Assembly: GCA_013388635.1 (NCBI GenBank)
Contig: JACAEX010000028.1
Coordinates: 1 to 49,194 of the forward strand
Source of the DNA: Syntrophaceae bacterium
GTDB taxonomy: Bacteria; Desulfobacterota; BSN033; UBA1163
Direction: 5' to 3'
Length of the DNA stretch: 49,194 nt
In this document: piece by piece, positions 35,361 to 43,555 of the stretch
Position numbering within the stretch: position 1 is the first letter of the stretch
Layout: each line of letters begins with the position of its first letter
Notes under the pieces: generated by a model
The model's input: the letters and a program-made list of their open reading frames with translations, nothing else
Told to the model about the DNA's origin: nothing
The model's database searches: none
Made by a program: the position numbers and the translations under genes

Positions 35361-36518
35361 ATGAAAAAAGAGGTGGCCATTATCGGCGTGGGTCAGACCG
35401 CATTTGTCCGAGGCTATGAAGGCTCTATTCGCGAGTTGGCTTTCGATGCCTATAAGGAGGCGATGCTCGACGCTGGATTGACGGCGAAGGAGATCGATGC
35501 TTCTATCATCTGCTCTGCACCGGAGTATGACAAACAACGTTCCCCTTCCGGGACGATTGTCGAGTACCTCGGGCTCAACCCAAAACCAACCTTCTATATC
35601 GAAACCATCTGCTCCTCTTCCAGTTCCGGACTTCGGGTGGCCTACTCCCTGGTCAAATCCGGCCTCCATGAGCTCGTCCTCGTCCTGGGATTTCAGAAGA
35701 TGTCGGAGATCAGTTCTGCTGACTCTCAGGAACGAATGGGAAGAGGATCGGATATTATGTGGGAGGCCCCTTTTGGAACGATGATGCCCGCCTATTATGC
35801 CATGCATGCCAGGGCCCATTTCCAGCGATACGGAACAACAGAGGAGGACTTGGCTCTGATTCGGGTCAAGGCAGCCACCTATGGCATGATCAATAAGAAG
35901 GCGGTCTACCAGAAAGGGGTCACCCTTGAGCAGGTGCTCACCTCCGATATGATCGCCAGTCCGCTCAAACGCTTCGACTGTTGTGCCAATGCGGATGGGG
36001 CCTCCTGTCTCATTGTGGCGAATCAGGAGAGGGCCAAAGCCCTCTCCAAAAAGCCTGTCTGGATCATCGGCCTGGGGGCTGCCACAGCGCCGATCAATAT
36101 GAGCGGAAGGGAATCCCTGACCGGTTTGAGCTGTGCCCGGGAGGCTGCCAAAGAGGCCTATCAAATGGCTGGGGTGACTCCTCAGGATATCGATGTCGCA
36201 GAGGTCCACGATTGCTTCACCATCGCTGAGATGATGGCCTATGAAGATCTCGGATTTGCAGGGCCCGGCGAGGGAAAGGATCTGATTCGTGGAAAGGAGA
36301 CCTATATCGGCGGAAAAATACCGGTCAACGTCGATGGCGGCCTTCTCTCGAAAGGCCATCCGATCGGCGCCACAGGTGGGTCTCAGATTCGAACGATCGT
36401 CTTGCAACTCAGGGGCGAGGCAGGAGAGATGCAGGTCAAGGCTCCTGAGATCGGATTGATCCATAACATCGGTGGGGTGGGCCTTTACGGAAACGTCACC
36501 ATCTTGGGCAGAGACTAA
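35361..36518 (+). CDS. Thiolase-family acyl-CoA acyltransferase (SCP-x/BbsB type)
   Basis: 385 aa. Nucleophilic Cys84 in ETICSSSSSG, the His in VHDCFTIAEM and GHPIGATGGSQ define a degradative thiolase of the lipid-transfer-protein type. AGGAGGAGGTCATTC precedes ATG 35361. It is followed at once by a DUF35 zinc-ribbon/OB-fold protein; such pairs (for example BbsA-BbsB in anaerobic toluene degradation) form a joint thiolase. Here it could cleave a 3-oxoacyl-CoA from the ring-degradation route (for example 3-oxopimelyl-CoA), though it is on the opposite strand from that cluster. Confidence 0.9.
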   Translation: MKKEVAIIGVGQTAFVRGYEGSIRELAFDAYKEAMLDAGLTAKEIDASIICSAPEYDKQRSPSGTIVEYLGLNPKPTFYIETICSSSSSGLRVAYSLVKSGLHELVLVLGFQKMSEISSADSQERMGRGSDIMWEAPFGTMMPAYYAMHARAHFQRYGTTEEDLALIRVKAATYGMINKKAVYQKGVTLEQVLTSDMIASPLKRFDCCANADGASCLIVANQERAKALSKKPVWIIGLGAATAPINMSGRESLTGLSCAREAAKEAYQMAGVTPQDIDVAEVHDCFTIAEMMAYEDLGFAGPGEGKDLIRGKETYIGGKIPVNVDGGLLSKGHPIGATGGSQIRTIVLQLRGEAGEMQVKAPEIGLIHNIGGVGLYGNVTILGRD

Positions 36519-36581
36519 AATTCGTTTCGGATTTTGACATTAGGATTTCCGATTTCCCATCAATGGGAAAGGGAGGTATTT

Positions 36582-36995
36582 ATGGGTTTTGAGAAGTTTG
36601 GAATTGTCAGCTTTACGTCTCAGACCAAAGCAACGCCATTTATCGACCACCTCGAAAGGGGAGTATTAGCCGGCACGAAGTGTAAAGGCTGCGGCACCTT
36701 CTACTTTCCACCGAGACCGGATTGCTATCACTGTCTATCAAGCGATGTGGAGTGGCGTGAAATTACAGGAAAAGGAAAATTGATCTCCTACTCCACCCTC
36801 ATCTATGCACCAACCGGTTTTGAGGCTGACCTGCCGTATACCATCGCCCTTGTGGAATTTGATAATAAGGTGAAGGTCTTCGGCCGTTTGAGCAAAGAGG
36901 TCAAAGACGAAGAGATCAAGATCGGCATGGAACTGAAGTACTCGGTGGTCAAACTCCCGAACGATCGGATCACCTACGAATTTAAAAAGGCATAA
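36582..36995 (+). CDS. DUF35 zinc-ribbon/OB-fold partner of the thiolase
   Basis: 137 aa. Zinc ribbon CKGCGTFYFPPRPDCYHC (Cys34, 37, 48, 51) followed by an OB-fold (GKLISYSTLIYAPTGFE; YTIALVEFDNKVKVFGRL). Proteins of this family bind and stabilise thiolases and may shuttle acyl-CoA. ATG 36582 follows GGGAGGTATTT. The stop is 6 bp from the convergent radical SAM gene, with no terminator between. Confidence 0.9.
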   Translation: MGFEKFGIVSFTSQTKATPFIDHLERGVLAGTKCKGCGTFYFPPRPDCYHCLSSDVEWREITGKGKLISYSTLIYAPTGFEADLPYTIALVEFDNKVKVFGRLSKEVKDEEIKIGMELKYSVVKLPNDRITYEFKKA

Positions 36996-37001
36996 AAGGT
37001 C

Positions 37002-37952
37002 TTATTCTTTCTTAATTTCGGTCAAAATCTCGTAATAGATCAACTTGTCGTGGAGACGAGGTTGAATTTTTCCTTCCTGGGAGAGAGAGAGAATCTGTCC
37101 CTCTAATTCCCCCTGGGGGATTCCCATCCATTTCGAAAGGTCCAGAAGAGAAAGGGGCCTCCTTCTTAGAATTCTTAAAATCCCATCTTTAATATCTTCT
37201 TCCGTGACATAGGTCAGGTGCCGATCGAATTCGGAGATGATCGAGGCCTTCTCACCGAAGAACGACCTGATATCCTCCATCTCCCTCTCGCTTAATGGCT
37301 TGGCCCAGTCTTCCGAAGGAGGTCGGACGACCGTGTTGAGATGAACGAGATCGGGTTGGATTCGGTCAATCACTTCTTTCATCTTTTGAAGTTCATCCGG
37401 ACCATCGTTCACCCCTTTACAAAAAAGGATCTCGAGCCAGATCTTGCCACGATAAATCTTTCTGAATTCAACCATTCCCTCGATCACCTTCTCGATGGAT
37501 ACCTTTCGATGAGGTCGATTCATCCTGCCAAAGACCTCTGGAGATACTGCATCTAAGGAGGGAAGGACAACGTCTGCTTGAAGCAGATCCCTCCTCACCT
37601 CCTCCTCGAAGAGGAGTGATCCATTGGTGATCACAGCAACCGGTATGGAAGAAAGCTTTTTGATCCCTTCAATGATCGAACCGATCTGAGAGTGGAGCGT
37701 CGGTTCTCCAGCCCCTGAAAGGGAGAGATGATCGACCGAGGTGGTCTCCTTCTGGAGGAATTTTTTCACCTCTTCGAGAACTTCTCCTACGGGGACATAT
37801 TCCTTTCTGAGAACGGTCTTTTCTGCCGTCTTCCCGATCTGGCAATAGATACAGTCATAGGTACAGATCTTATGGGGAACCAGATCAATTCCGAGCGACC
37901 TTCCCAATCTTCTCGAAGGAACCGGACCGTAAAGATAACGATAGGATTTCAT
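37002..37952 (-). CDS. Radical SAM protein with C-terminal winged helix (COG0731-like)
   Basis: 316 aa. The radical SAM [4Fe-4S] motif is C30-TYD-C34-IY-C37, with the preceding VPSRRLGRSLGIDLVPHK block and LSGAGEPTLH. This combination marks the COG0731-type family, whose substrate is not established. The last 70 residues (DGILRILRRRPLSLLDLSKW...) look like a winged-helix. There is no SPASM cysteine cluster. The SD is weak (GGTGATTAG). A terminator-like CTCTCCTC/GAGGAGA hairpin lies upstream at about 38021-38039. Confidence 0.85.
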   Translation of the reverse strand: MKSYRYLYGPVPSRRLGRSLGIDLVPHKICTYDCIYCQIGKTAEKTVLRKEYVPVGEVLEEVKKFLQKETTSVDHLSLSGAGEPTLHSQIGSIIEGIKKLSSIPVAVITNGSLLFEEEVRRDLLQADVVLPSLDAVSPEVFGRMNRPHRKVSIEKVIEGMVEFRKIYRGKIWLEILFCKGVNDGPDELQKMKEVIDRIQPDLVHLNTVVRPPSEDWAKPLSEREMEDIRSFFGEKASIISEFDRHLTYVTEEDIKDGILRILRRRPLSLLDLSKWMGIPQGELEGQILSLSQEGKIQPRLHDKLIYYEILTEIKKE

Positions 37953-38117
37953 CTAATCACCGATTTCCAAACATCAATGACCAAATAATGACCAAGGGTC
38001 TAACCCCCCTCACCCAATCCCTCTCCTCAGAGAGGAGATGGGAACCAATTGATGATTGGATATTGAATGATCGGGATTTATTTGGAGCTTGGGATTTGGT
38101 TATTAGAATTTTTAATC

Positions 38118-39323
38118 TCAGGCTCCGAATTTCTTCAACCTCAGTCCGTTGGCTAACATCAAGGGCAGGACATCCACCGCAGGAAACCTTCCCAATTCTC
38201 CTCTCTGACAGTCCCTTTCGGTGAAGCGTCTGACGTTGTCCGGCCGTATGTATTTCGAATACAAAAGGAAAGGATTGGGGTGCCAGCTATGAGACTTCAA
38301 GAGAGATGGGGTGGCATGGTCTCCGGTGATCACCAGGACATCGGGTTTCAACCTGAGAATGGCCGGAAGGACTCGGTCGACCTCCTCAAGCGCCTTGACC
38401 TTTGCCTTAAAATCTCCATCCTCCCCAGCCATATCGGGCTTCTTGAAGTGAAGATAGAAAAAGTCATGGTCCCTAAAATGTCTCTTCAGCGTCTCCACCT
38501 CTTCTCTGATCGTCTCCCCTGTCTCCAAGATCTTCATCCCAACCAGTCTGGCCAGCCCCCGATACATCGGATAGGTTGCAATGGCAGCGGATCGGAGTTT
38601 GTAACGATCATCCATCATTGGAATCTCAGGAATCTTTGAAAAACCCCTGAGGAGGATCGTGTTGGCAGGATGAAATGGTTTAAGGACCTCTGTAACCTTC
38701 CGGATATAGCCGTTCACGATCTCGGCTGTCCTTTGAGCCTCCTGGGAGAGGGGGACCGTGCCTTTGGCCTTCAGCCCGTCCTTCTGCGGATCAGCGTCCG
38801 TGAGGTCATCCTTCAACCCCTGCCCGCGGAATACGGCGACGAAACGATGTTCTCTCCCGGGATGAATAAAGACCTCGGTTCCTTCAAACGCTCTGATCTC
38901 ACCCTGGAGAAATTGACAGATCTCCCGATTTCTGTCGGTCGAGATCCTACCCGCCCTTCGATCGACGATGATTCCCTCTTGATCGATGGTTGCAAAATTT
39001 CCTCTCACTGCCAGATCATCTTTCTTTAGCTCCAAACCGATGCCCAAGGCCTCCATCACCCCTCTTCCAATCTCATACCGAAATGGATCGTAGCCGAAGA
39101 GCGCCAGATGGGAAGGCCCGCTTCCCGGCGTGATCCCATAAGAAATCGGGTCGATCAACCCGCAGCTCGACTTTGAAGCCAACCGGTCAAGATTTGGAAT
39201 CTTGGCTGCCTCCAGTTCTGTCTTGCCACGGACTGGCAACCCACCCAAGCCGTCAATCACCACCATCAGCAACTTTGAGTCCGTCTGGACCACAAGAGAA
39301 CGAAGAATCTCTTCTGGAATCAT
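38118..39323 (-). CDS. apgM: Cofactor-independent phosphoglycerate mutase, archaeal type
   Basis: 401 aa of the alkaline-phosphatase superfamily: metal-binding VVIDGLGG, PNLDRLA, the active-site loop GITPGSGPSHLALFGYDP, VRGNFATID, and late metal ligands in VITGDHATPS with nearby His. It interconverts 2- and 3-phosphoglycerate in glycolysis/gluconeogenesis. The archaeal-type enzyme is common in anaerobic deltaproteobacteria. It lies 31 bp downstream of etfA and may be cotranscribed, with no evident functional link. Confidence 0.92.
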   Translation of the reverse strand: MIPEEILRSLVVQTDSKLLMVVIDGLGGLPVRGKTELEAAKIPNLDRLASKSSCGLIDPISYGITPGSGPSHLALFGYDPFRYEIGRGVMEALGIGLELKKDDLAVRGNFATIDQEGIIVDRRAGRISTDRNREICQFLQGEIRAFEGTEVFIHPGREHRFVAVFRGQGLKDDLTDADPQKDGLKAKGTVPLSQEAQRTAEIVNGYIRKVTEVLKPFHPANTILLRGFSKIPEIPMMDDRYKLRSAAIATYPMYRGLARLVGMKILETGETIREEVETLKRHFRDHDFFYLHFKKPDMAGEDGDFKAKVKALEEVDRVLPAILRLKPDVLVITGDHATPSLLKSHSWHPNPFLLYSKYIRPDNVRRFTERDCQRGELGRFPAVDVLPLMLANGLRLKKFGA

Positions 39324-39354
39324 CGCCTTTCTTCAACCCCCTCTTTCTTAGATC

Positions 39355-40353
39355 TTAAAACCCCTCCCTCTCGGATCTTCCTTTTTTGATCTCCTGGATG
39401 AGACAGGGGAGGATCTCCTTAAGATCTCCAACCACCCCGAAGTCGCACATCTTGAATATCTCTGCTTCGGGATCGGTGTTGACCGCAATGATAAATTCAG
39501 AATCCTGGATGCCTACCATATGATGCATCATTCCCGATATCCCGAAACCCATGTAGAGTGTTGGCCTTACCGTCTTTCCGCTCTGACCGATCATCTGATA
39601 TTCTCTGGCCCACCCCTCATCAACAGGAGGCCGCGTCGCACCCACAGCCCCTCCTAAGAGTTTGGCCAGATCTTCCAACATCTGCCAATTCTCCTTATTG
39701 CCTACACCCCAGCCCCCTGCAATCACAATCTCGGCCTTCTCGAGGGAGACCTCCATTCTCTCCTCTTTAACAGAGTCCAGAACCTTAACCCGTGACTTCC
39801 CATTCAAAGGCATCTCCCTTCTCAGGATCTTCCCGTTCCGGCTCTCATTCCTCCGGATCTTCATCACGCCCGGGCTGATCGTGGCCATCTGGGGTCTCTT
39901 TTCCGGACAGACGATCGTTGCCAAAACCCCTCCCCCAAAGGCAGGGACGACCTGGAGGAGGTGGCCTTGTTCATCGATCTTGAGATCATTGCAATGGGCA
40001 GAGAGACCGGTCTTTAGCCTGGCTGCCAGCTTAGGAGCAAGCTCTGCTCCAACCGATGTGGCACCCAGGAGGAGGATATCAGGATCATGTTCCTTCACCA
40101 GTTCAGTTAGGGCTTCAACCACGTGTACGCCGGGATAGAAATTGGAGTCAGGAGGTTCGAGCCAATAAACCTGGTCAGTCCCGAAACTGACCAGCTCCTT
40201 TGCCACGTCCATCAAATCCCTCCCCACCAAAACAGCGGAAAGGGAACCTCCCAGGCTATCCGCGATCTCTCTCCCTTTCGATAATATCTCAAGACTGACC
40301 TCGTGGAGGACTCTCTCTGTCGATTCAGCGTAGACCCATACCTCTCCCTTCAT
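39355..40353 (-). CDS. etfA: Electron transfer flavoprotein alpha subunit
   Basis: 332 aa. The C-terminal FAD-binding part has GQSGKTVRPTLYMGFGISG, followed by IIAVNTDPEAEIFKMCDFGVVGDL, standard for EtfA. The segment after GISG reads MMHHMVGI where many EtfAs have AIQHLAGM, so the FAD site is slightly divergent. No extra ferredoxin domain is attached. The start overlaps etfB by four bases (ATGA). With EtfB and the upstream acyl-CoA dehydrogenase it forms an acd-etfBA unit. Confidence 0.95.
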   Translation of the reverse strand: MKGEVWVYAESTERVLHEVSLEILSKGREIADSLGGSLSAVLVGRDLMDVAKELVSFGTDQVYWLEPPDSNFYPGVHVVEALTELVKEHDPDILLLGATSVGAELAPKLAARLKTGLSAHCNDLKIDEQGHLLQVVPAFGGGVLATIVCPEKRPQMATISPGVMKIRRNESRNGKILRREMPLNGKSRVKVLDSVKEERMEVSLEKAEIVIAGGWGVGNKENWQMLEDLAKLLGGAVGATRPPVDEGWAREYQMIGQSGKTVRPTLYMGFGISGMMHHMVGIQDSEFIIAVNTDPEAEIFKMCDFGVVGDLKEILPCLIQEIKKGRSEREGF

Positions 40354-41159
40354 ATCAATCCCCTCTGACGGATCTTCTCAAAGATCAGTTTTGAAGCCAT
40401 CTCCGGCTTCTCCTGAACCACCTCCCTTCTCCTCTTTACCTCGGGCATGAAGAGATCTGCCATCTTGGTTGGAGAACCTGCCAGTCCCACCTGAGACGGA
40501 TCGATCCGCAGATCTGAAGCGCTCATGACTTGAATCTCCTTCCTCTCTGCCTCCAGGATTCCGGAAAAGGTTACGTATCGAGGTGTATTGATCTCCTTCA
40601 CTACGGAGAGGAGCAAAGGTAGTCGTGCCTCTATTCGAACATAACCTCCTTCGGTCTTTTTTCTAACGATGGCCTTTGCTGTGCCATCCTCTTCAAAATG
40701 AAACCCTTCGATCATCTTGACGAAACTGATCCCTTCGATACCCAGGAACTCGGAAAGCTGCGGTCCAACGTGTCCGGTCCATCCGTCAATGGTCTGGTTT
40801 CCACAGAGGATGAGATCGAAGGGACCTATTCTTTTCACCGCCTCTGACAGGATGTGGGAGGTCGCCAAGGTATCAGAACCTGCAAACGCCTTATCGCTCA
40901 ACAGAACTGCACGGTCTGCGCCCATGGCGAGCGCCTCCCTCAAAATGCTGAGTGAGAAGAGGGGAGCCATGCTGAGAATCATGACTTCACCCCCGTATCT
41001 CTCCCTGATCCGTAGAGCTTCCTCAAGGGCATGACGATCCAATGGATTGACCACATTGGGGATGCCTTCTCTGACCAGCACCTTGAGCGTAGGATGGAGG
41101 CTCATCCTGTTCCAGTGCCTTGGATCGGGAACAGGTTTCACGCAAACGATGATCCGCAT
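40350..41159 (-). CDS. etfB: Electron transfer flavoprotein beta subunit
   Basis: About 270 aa. MRIIVCVKPVPDP at the start, NPLDRHALEEALRI, LAMGADRAVLLSD and CGNQTIDGWTGHVGPQLSEFLG are EtfB hallmarks. It forms the heterodimer with EtfA that accepts electrons from acyl-CoA dehydrogenases. Whether it is a bifurcating ETF cannot be told from what is visible. ATG at 41159 is preferred to 41168, because GAGGAG abuts the latter directly but lies nine bases before the former. Confidence 0.95.
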   Translation of the reverse strand: MRIIVCVKPVPDPRHWNRMSLHPTLKVLVREGIPNVVNPLDRHALEEALRIRERYGGEVMILSMAPLFSLSILREALAMGADRAVLLSDKAFAGSDTLATSHILSEAVKRIGPFDLILCGNQTIDGWTGHVGPQLSEFLGIEGISFVKMIEGFHFEEDGTAKAIVRKKTEGGYVRIEARLPLLLSVVKEINTPRYVTFSGILEAERKEIQVMSASDLRIDPSQVGLAGSPTKMADLFMPEVKRRREVVQEKPEMASKLIFEKIRQRGLI

Positions 41160-41172
41160 CCTCTTCATCTCC

Positions 41173-42315
41173 TCACTTGACCAGGCTTAACGCCTGTCGG
41201 GCCATCACAAGCCTGGCGACTTCTGCGGTCCCTCCGGCCGGAATGGTGACCAATGCATCCCGCAACAATCTCTGAACCGGGTACTCTCTCAGGATGCCAT
41301 AGGAACCGTGAATCTCAATCGCCTTCCGGGCTGAGCGGGCAGCGGCTTCACATGAAAACTGCTTGGCCAAAGCCGACTCGGCATCACATCTGATGTTTTG
41401 GTCTCGCATCCAACCGACCCGGTAGACCAGCAGTCGAGAGATCTCCAGGTCAGCATAGATATCGGCCAGGTGCGACTGAATCATTTGAAGGCTGCTGATC
41501 GGCTTTCCATAAAGAATCCGTTCGTTCGCAAACTTGACCGCCTGTTCTAAAACGGCATTGAGGATTCCCAGGGCCACGCTTGCCATTCCCGGACGCCCGG
41601 TTTCAACAATGTTTCGGATGGCAATGTTCATTCCATCCCCTTCGTGCCCGAGCAGATTGGCTTTGGGCACCTCACAATTCTGGAAGACAAGCTCTCCGGT
41701 AATCGCACCACGAAGTCCGACCTTGTTTTCCTTCCTTCCGAGTTTCGCTCCCGGGAAGCCTCTCTCAACAATGAAAGCAGAGAGCCCCTTCCCCCCTTCT
41801 CCAGTCCGAGCAATGACCACCCAGATATCTGAGGCATGGGCATTCGTAATGAAGCATTTTCTCCCGTTCAAAATATACCTGTCGCCTTCCAGCCTGGCCG
41901 ACGTCTTCATCCCGGCCACATCCGACCCTCCAGAGGGCTCGGTCACTGCCACCACTCCCATCGTCTCTCCCTTTGCCAGGGGAGGCAGGTACTTTCTCTT
42001 CTGCTCCTCATTGGCAAAGGCAGAGAGGGCATGAGTGGCCATATGATGGACCTGGAGAGCCATAGGGATAGCCGGGCAGACACGGCCCAGCTCCTCAAGA
42101 ATGATGATCCGGGCCAGATTTCCGAGCCCAACCCCTCCATATTCCGGAGGGGTGATCACTCCTAAGATCCCGATCTCTCCCATCTTCTTTAAAAGGTCGA
42201 CCGGAAACTCACCCGTCTCTTCCATTGCCTCCATCCGAGGGGCGATCTCTCTCTCGGCAAATTCCCTCACAGTCTTCCGAAGCAACTCCTCCCGTTCCGA
42301 TAGTTTGAAATCCAT
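41173..42315 (-). CDS. Acyl-CoA dehydrogenase lacking the usual catalytic Glu
   Basis: 380 aa. FAD and substrate blocks are normal (VVAVTEPSGGSDVAGM; CFITNAHASDIWVVIART; KVGLRGAITGELVF). The C-terminal motif is IPAGGTAEVARL, so the MCAD-type catalytic Glu position is Gly. The alternative Glu site used by isovaleryl- and long-chain enzymes is ETGRPGMAS, with Gly before the Arg. The base must lie elsewhere (an Asp is used in some alicyclic enzymes), or the chemistry differs. ATG 42315 follows GGGAGGTGGCC; GTG at 42321 is less likely. It is directly upstream of etfBA. Confidence 0.9.
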   Translation of the reverse strand: MDFKLSEREELLRKTVREFAEREIAPRMEAMEETGEFPVDLLKKMGEIGILGVITPPEYGGVGLGNLARIIILEELGRVCPAIPMALQVHHMATHALSAFANEEQKRKYLPPLAKGETMGVVAVTEPSGGSDVAGMKTSARLEGDRYILNGRKCFITNAHASDIWVVIARTGEGGKGLSAFIVERGFPGAKLGRKENKVGLRGAITGELVFQNCEVPKANLLGHEGDGMNIAIRNIVETGRPGMASVALGILNAVLEQAVKFANERILYGKPISSLQMIQSHLADIYADLEISRLLVYRVGWMRDQNIRCDAESALAKQFSCEAAARSARKAIEIHGSYGILREYPVQRLLRDALVTIPAGGTAEVARLVMARQALSLVK

Positions 42316-42357
42316 GGCCACCTCCCTTTAAGTTTAGTATGCGAAGCTAATCTTGAG

Positions 42358-42410
42358 CTAAATCCCGTCCTCGCGTTAAAACGCGGGGCATTGGGGTCTT
42401 CCGGATTTAG
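42358..42410. repeat. Nested inverted repeat between tetR and acd
   Basis: The outer arms CTAAATCC (42358-42365) and GGATTTAG (42403-42410) enclose an inner hairpin CCTCGCGT/ACGCGGGG (42369-42376 and 42381-42388, one G-T pair). It lies in the 100-bp gap between the TetR gene and the acyl-CoA dehydrogenase on the same strand. There is no T-run, so it may be a structural intergenic repeat, an mRNA element or an attenuator. Confidence 0.5.
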
Positions 42411-42424
42411 AGCATTGAAGCCTC

Positions 42425-43021
42425 TTACGCCTTCAAACTCTCCAAATAATCGATTAAGGAATTGATACAACGGTCTAAGTTCTCAGCCGATTTTCCTGTC
42501 CCGTAAATCACAGAGGCGCCCAGCATCCCGGAAAAGATCACTTCTGTAACTGCCTCTGTCTTCACATCCTCTTTCAACTCCCCCCTTTCTTTTCCTTCAT
42601 CGAGGTATCGTTTGATCATCGCCTTGAGACGGACAAATCCCTCATTGAGCTCACGAGAAAAATCGGGCCGCTGGTCATCCAGTTCCACGGATAGGGTGAC
42701 AAAGATGCAACCTCCTGGAAAGGTCTCTGTATCTTTCAAATACCTATCTCGATAGTTCTCTAATAGCCTCTTCACCTTCTCAACAGGCTTCTCAATTCCA
42801 TCCAGGCCTGTTAGGTTTCTCTCCCTCCATGCCTTCCTCGCTTCACTTAAGACAGCTAAAAAGATCTCGTCCTTGCACTTAAAATGATTGTAGAGACCCC
42901 CTTTGGATATGTTTGCCTCCCTCATAATGTCGCTGATCGATGTGCTCAATAAGCCTTTTTTCGAAAATAGCCTTAACGATTTCTGAACAACCCTATCTCT
43001 AAGCGACATCAGATTCTCCAT
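42425..43021 (-). CDS. TetR/AcrR-family transcriptional regulator
   Basis: 198 aa. N-terminal helix-turn-helix: ALRLFSKKGLLSTSISDIMREANISKGGLYNHFKCKDEIF pattern (residues about 14-55), the canonical TetR DNA-binding domain. The C-terminal domain resembles QacR/YcdC-type ligand domains. In this setting the ligand may be an acyl-CoA. Upstream lie a good promoter (43077-43105) and a palindromic operator (43046-43069), suggesting autorepression and probably control of the acd-etfBA genes behind it. The GGAGG is nine bases before ATG 43021; ATG 43009 is an alternative. Confidence 0.92.
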   Translation of the reverse strand: MENLMSLRDRVVQKSLRLFSKKGLLSTSISDIMREANISKGGLYNHFKCKDEIFLAVLSEARKAWRERNLTGLDGIEKPVEKVKRLLENYRDRYLKDTETFPGGCIFVTLSVELDDQRPDFSRELNEGFVRLKAMIKRYLDEGKERGELKEDVKTEAVTEVIFSGMLGASVIYGTGKSAENLDRCINSLIDYLESLKA

Positions 43022-43045
43022 TTAAAATAACCTCCTCATCCAGTA

Positions 43046-43069
43046 AAGGCCGACCGGTTGGTCTGCCTT
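43046..43069. promoter_or_regulatory. TetR-type operator
   Basis: A 24-bp imperfect palindrome with arms AAGGCcGACC and GGTCtGCCTT around a GGTT centre, one mismatched pair. It sits 24 bp upstream of the tetR start, directly downstream of the -10, at the expected transcription start. The GACC..GGTC core is typical of many TetR-family operators. Confidence 0.65.
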
Positions 43070-43076
43070 GCTCGCT

Positions 43077-43105
43077 CTTTTAACCCACTCAAAACAGAAT
43101 GTCAA
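43077..43105 (-). promoter_or_regulatory. Sigma-70 promoter of the tetR gene
   Basis: Minus strand: TTGACA (43100-43105), 17-base spacer, TAAAAG (43077-43082). The predicted start near 43070 coincides with the edge of the operator palindrome, a layout that would let a bound TetR dimer block initiation. Confidence 0.6.
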
Positions 43106-43176
43106 GGGTCTTTTCCTTTAAAAACGCTTCTAATTTAAACCTTTGTTATTGAAAGGAAAAATAGGCATGAATAATT

Positions 43177-43554
43177 TCAATCGTTGTCGTTATAGGTGTG
43201 ATGGAGCCCCTGATCCTTTTCTGTTGCCATGGCTTGGGCCATCTCTTCGGTCATTGTTGCGCCGTGTCGGTATTGGAATGGCCACATGCTCTTAAGATCA
43301 AAAAGGCCGATGCGGTCGCCATCATGCAGAATATGATTTAGGTCGGGTTGAAGACCTGGCATTGCACTCAACTGGCCGCTGATGAAAGTGACCCCGCGTT
43401 CCTTTGTGTCCATTCCAAGCCATACCAGAAGATCAGCCATGGTGCTCCCTTGAGCGAGTCTGACCCGTAAGTTGGCGAAATGGCCCTTGCTCGCCTTACC
43501 TCCATACCTTGCCAGCCGACCGTAGAGCCAAACATCGACGACGATGTCCGACAT
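43177..43554 (-). CDS. MoaD-like protein with C-terminal extension, no Gly-Gly tail
   Basis: 125 aa. The beta-grasp pattern runs from VVDVWLYGRLARYGG through VRLAQGSTMADLLVWLG to LHDGDRIGLFDL, where a MoaD would end in xGG. Instead it continues with KSMWPFQYRHGATMTEEM and a polar tail ending NDND. It therefore cannot be thiocarboxylated in the usual way. It starts one base after the stop of the canonical MoaD gene, with AGGAGG at proper spacing, so both are made from one mRNA with AOR and the maturase. A structural or tungstopterin-handling role is possible; the function is unknown. Confidence 0.8.
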   Translation of the reverse strand: MSDIVVDVWLYGRLARYGGKASKGHFANLRVRLAQGSTMADLLVWLGMDTKERGVTFISGQLSAMPGLQPDLNHILHDGDRIGLFDLKSMWPFQYRHGATMTEEMAQAMATEKDQGLHHTYNDND

Positions 43555-43555
43555 C

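Noticed and set aside
35355-36464. Long open frame opposite the thiolase gene
   Set aside because: It is antisense to a clear thiolase with intact catalytic motifs; its translation has no recognisable fold and no SD. Codon-bias shadow.
38021-38039. CRISPR-like or mobile-element repeat
   Set aside because: Only a single short hairpin (CTCTCCTC AGA GAGGAGA), terminator-like; no repeat series, spacer pattern or transposase anywhere in the window.
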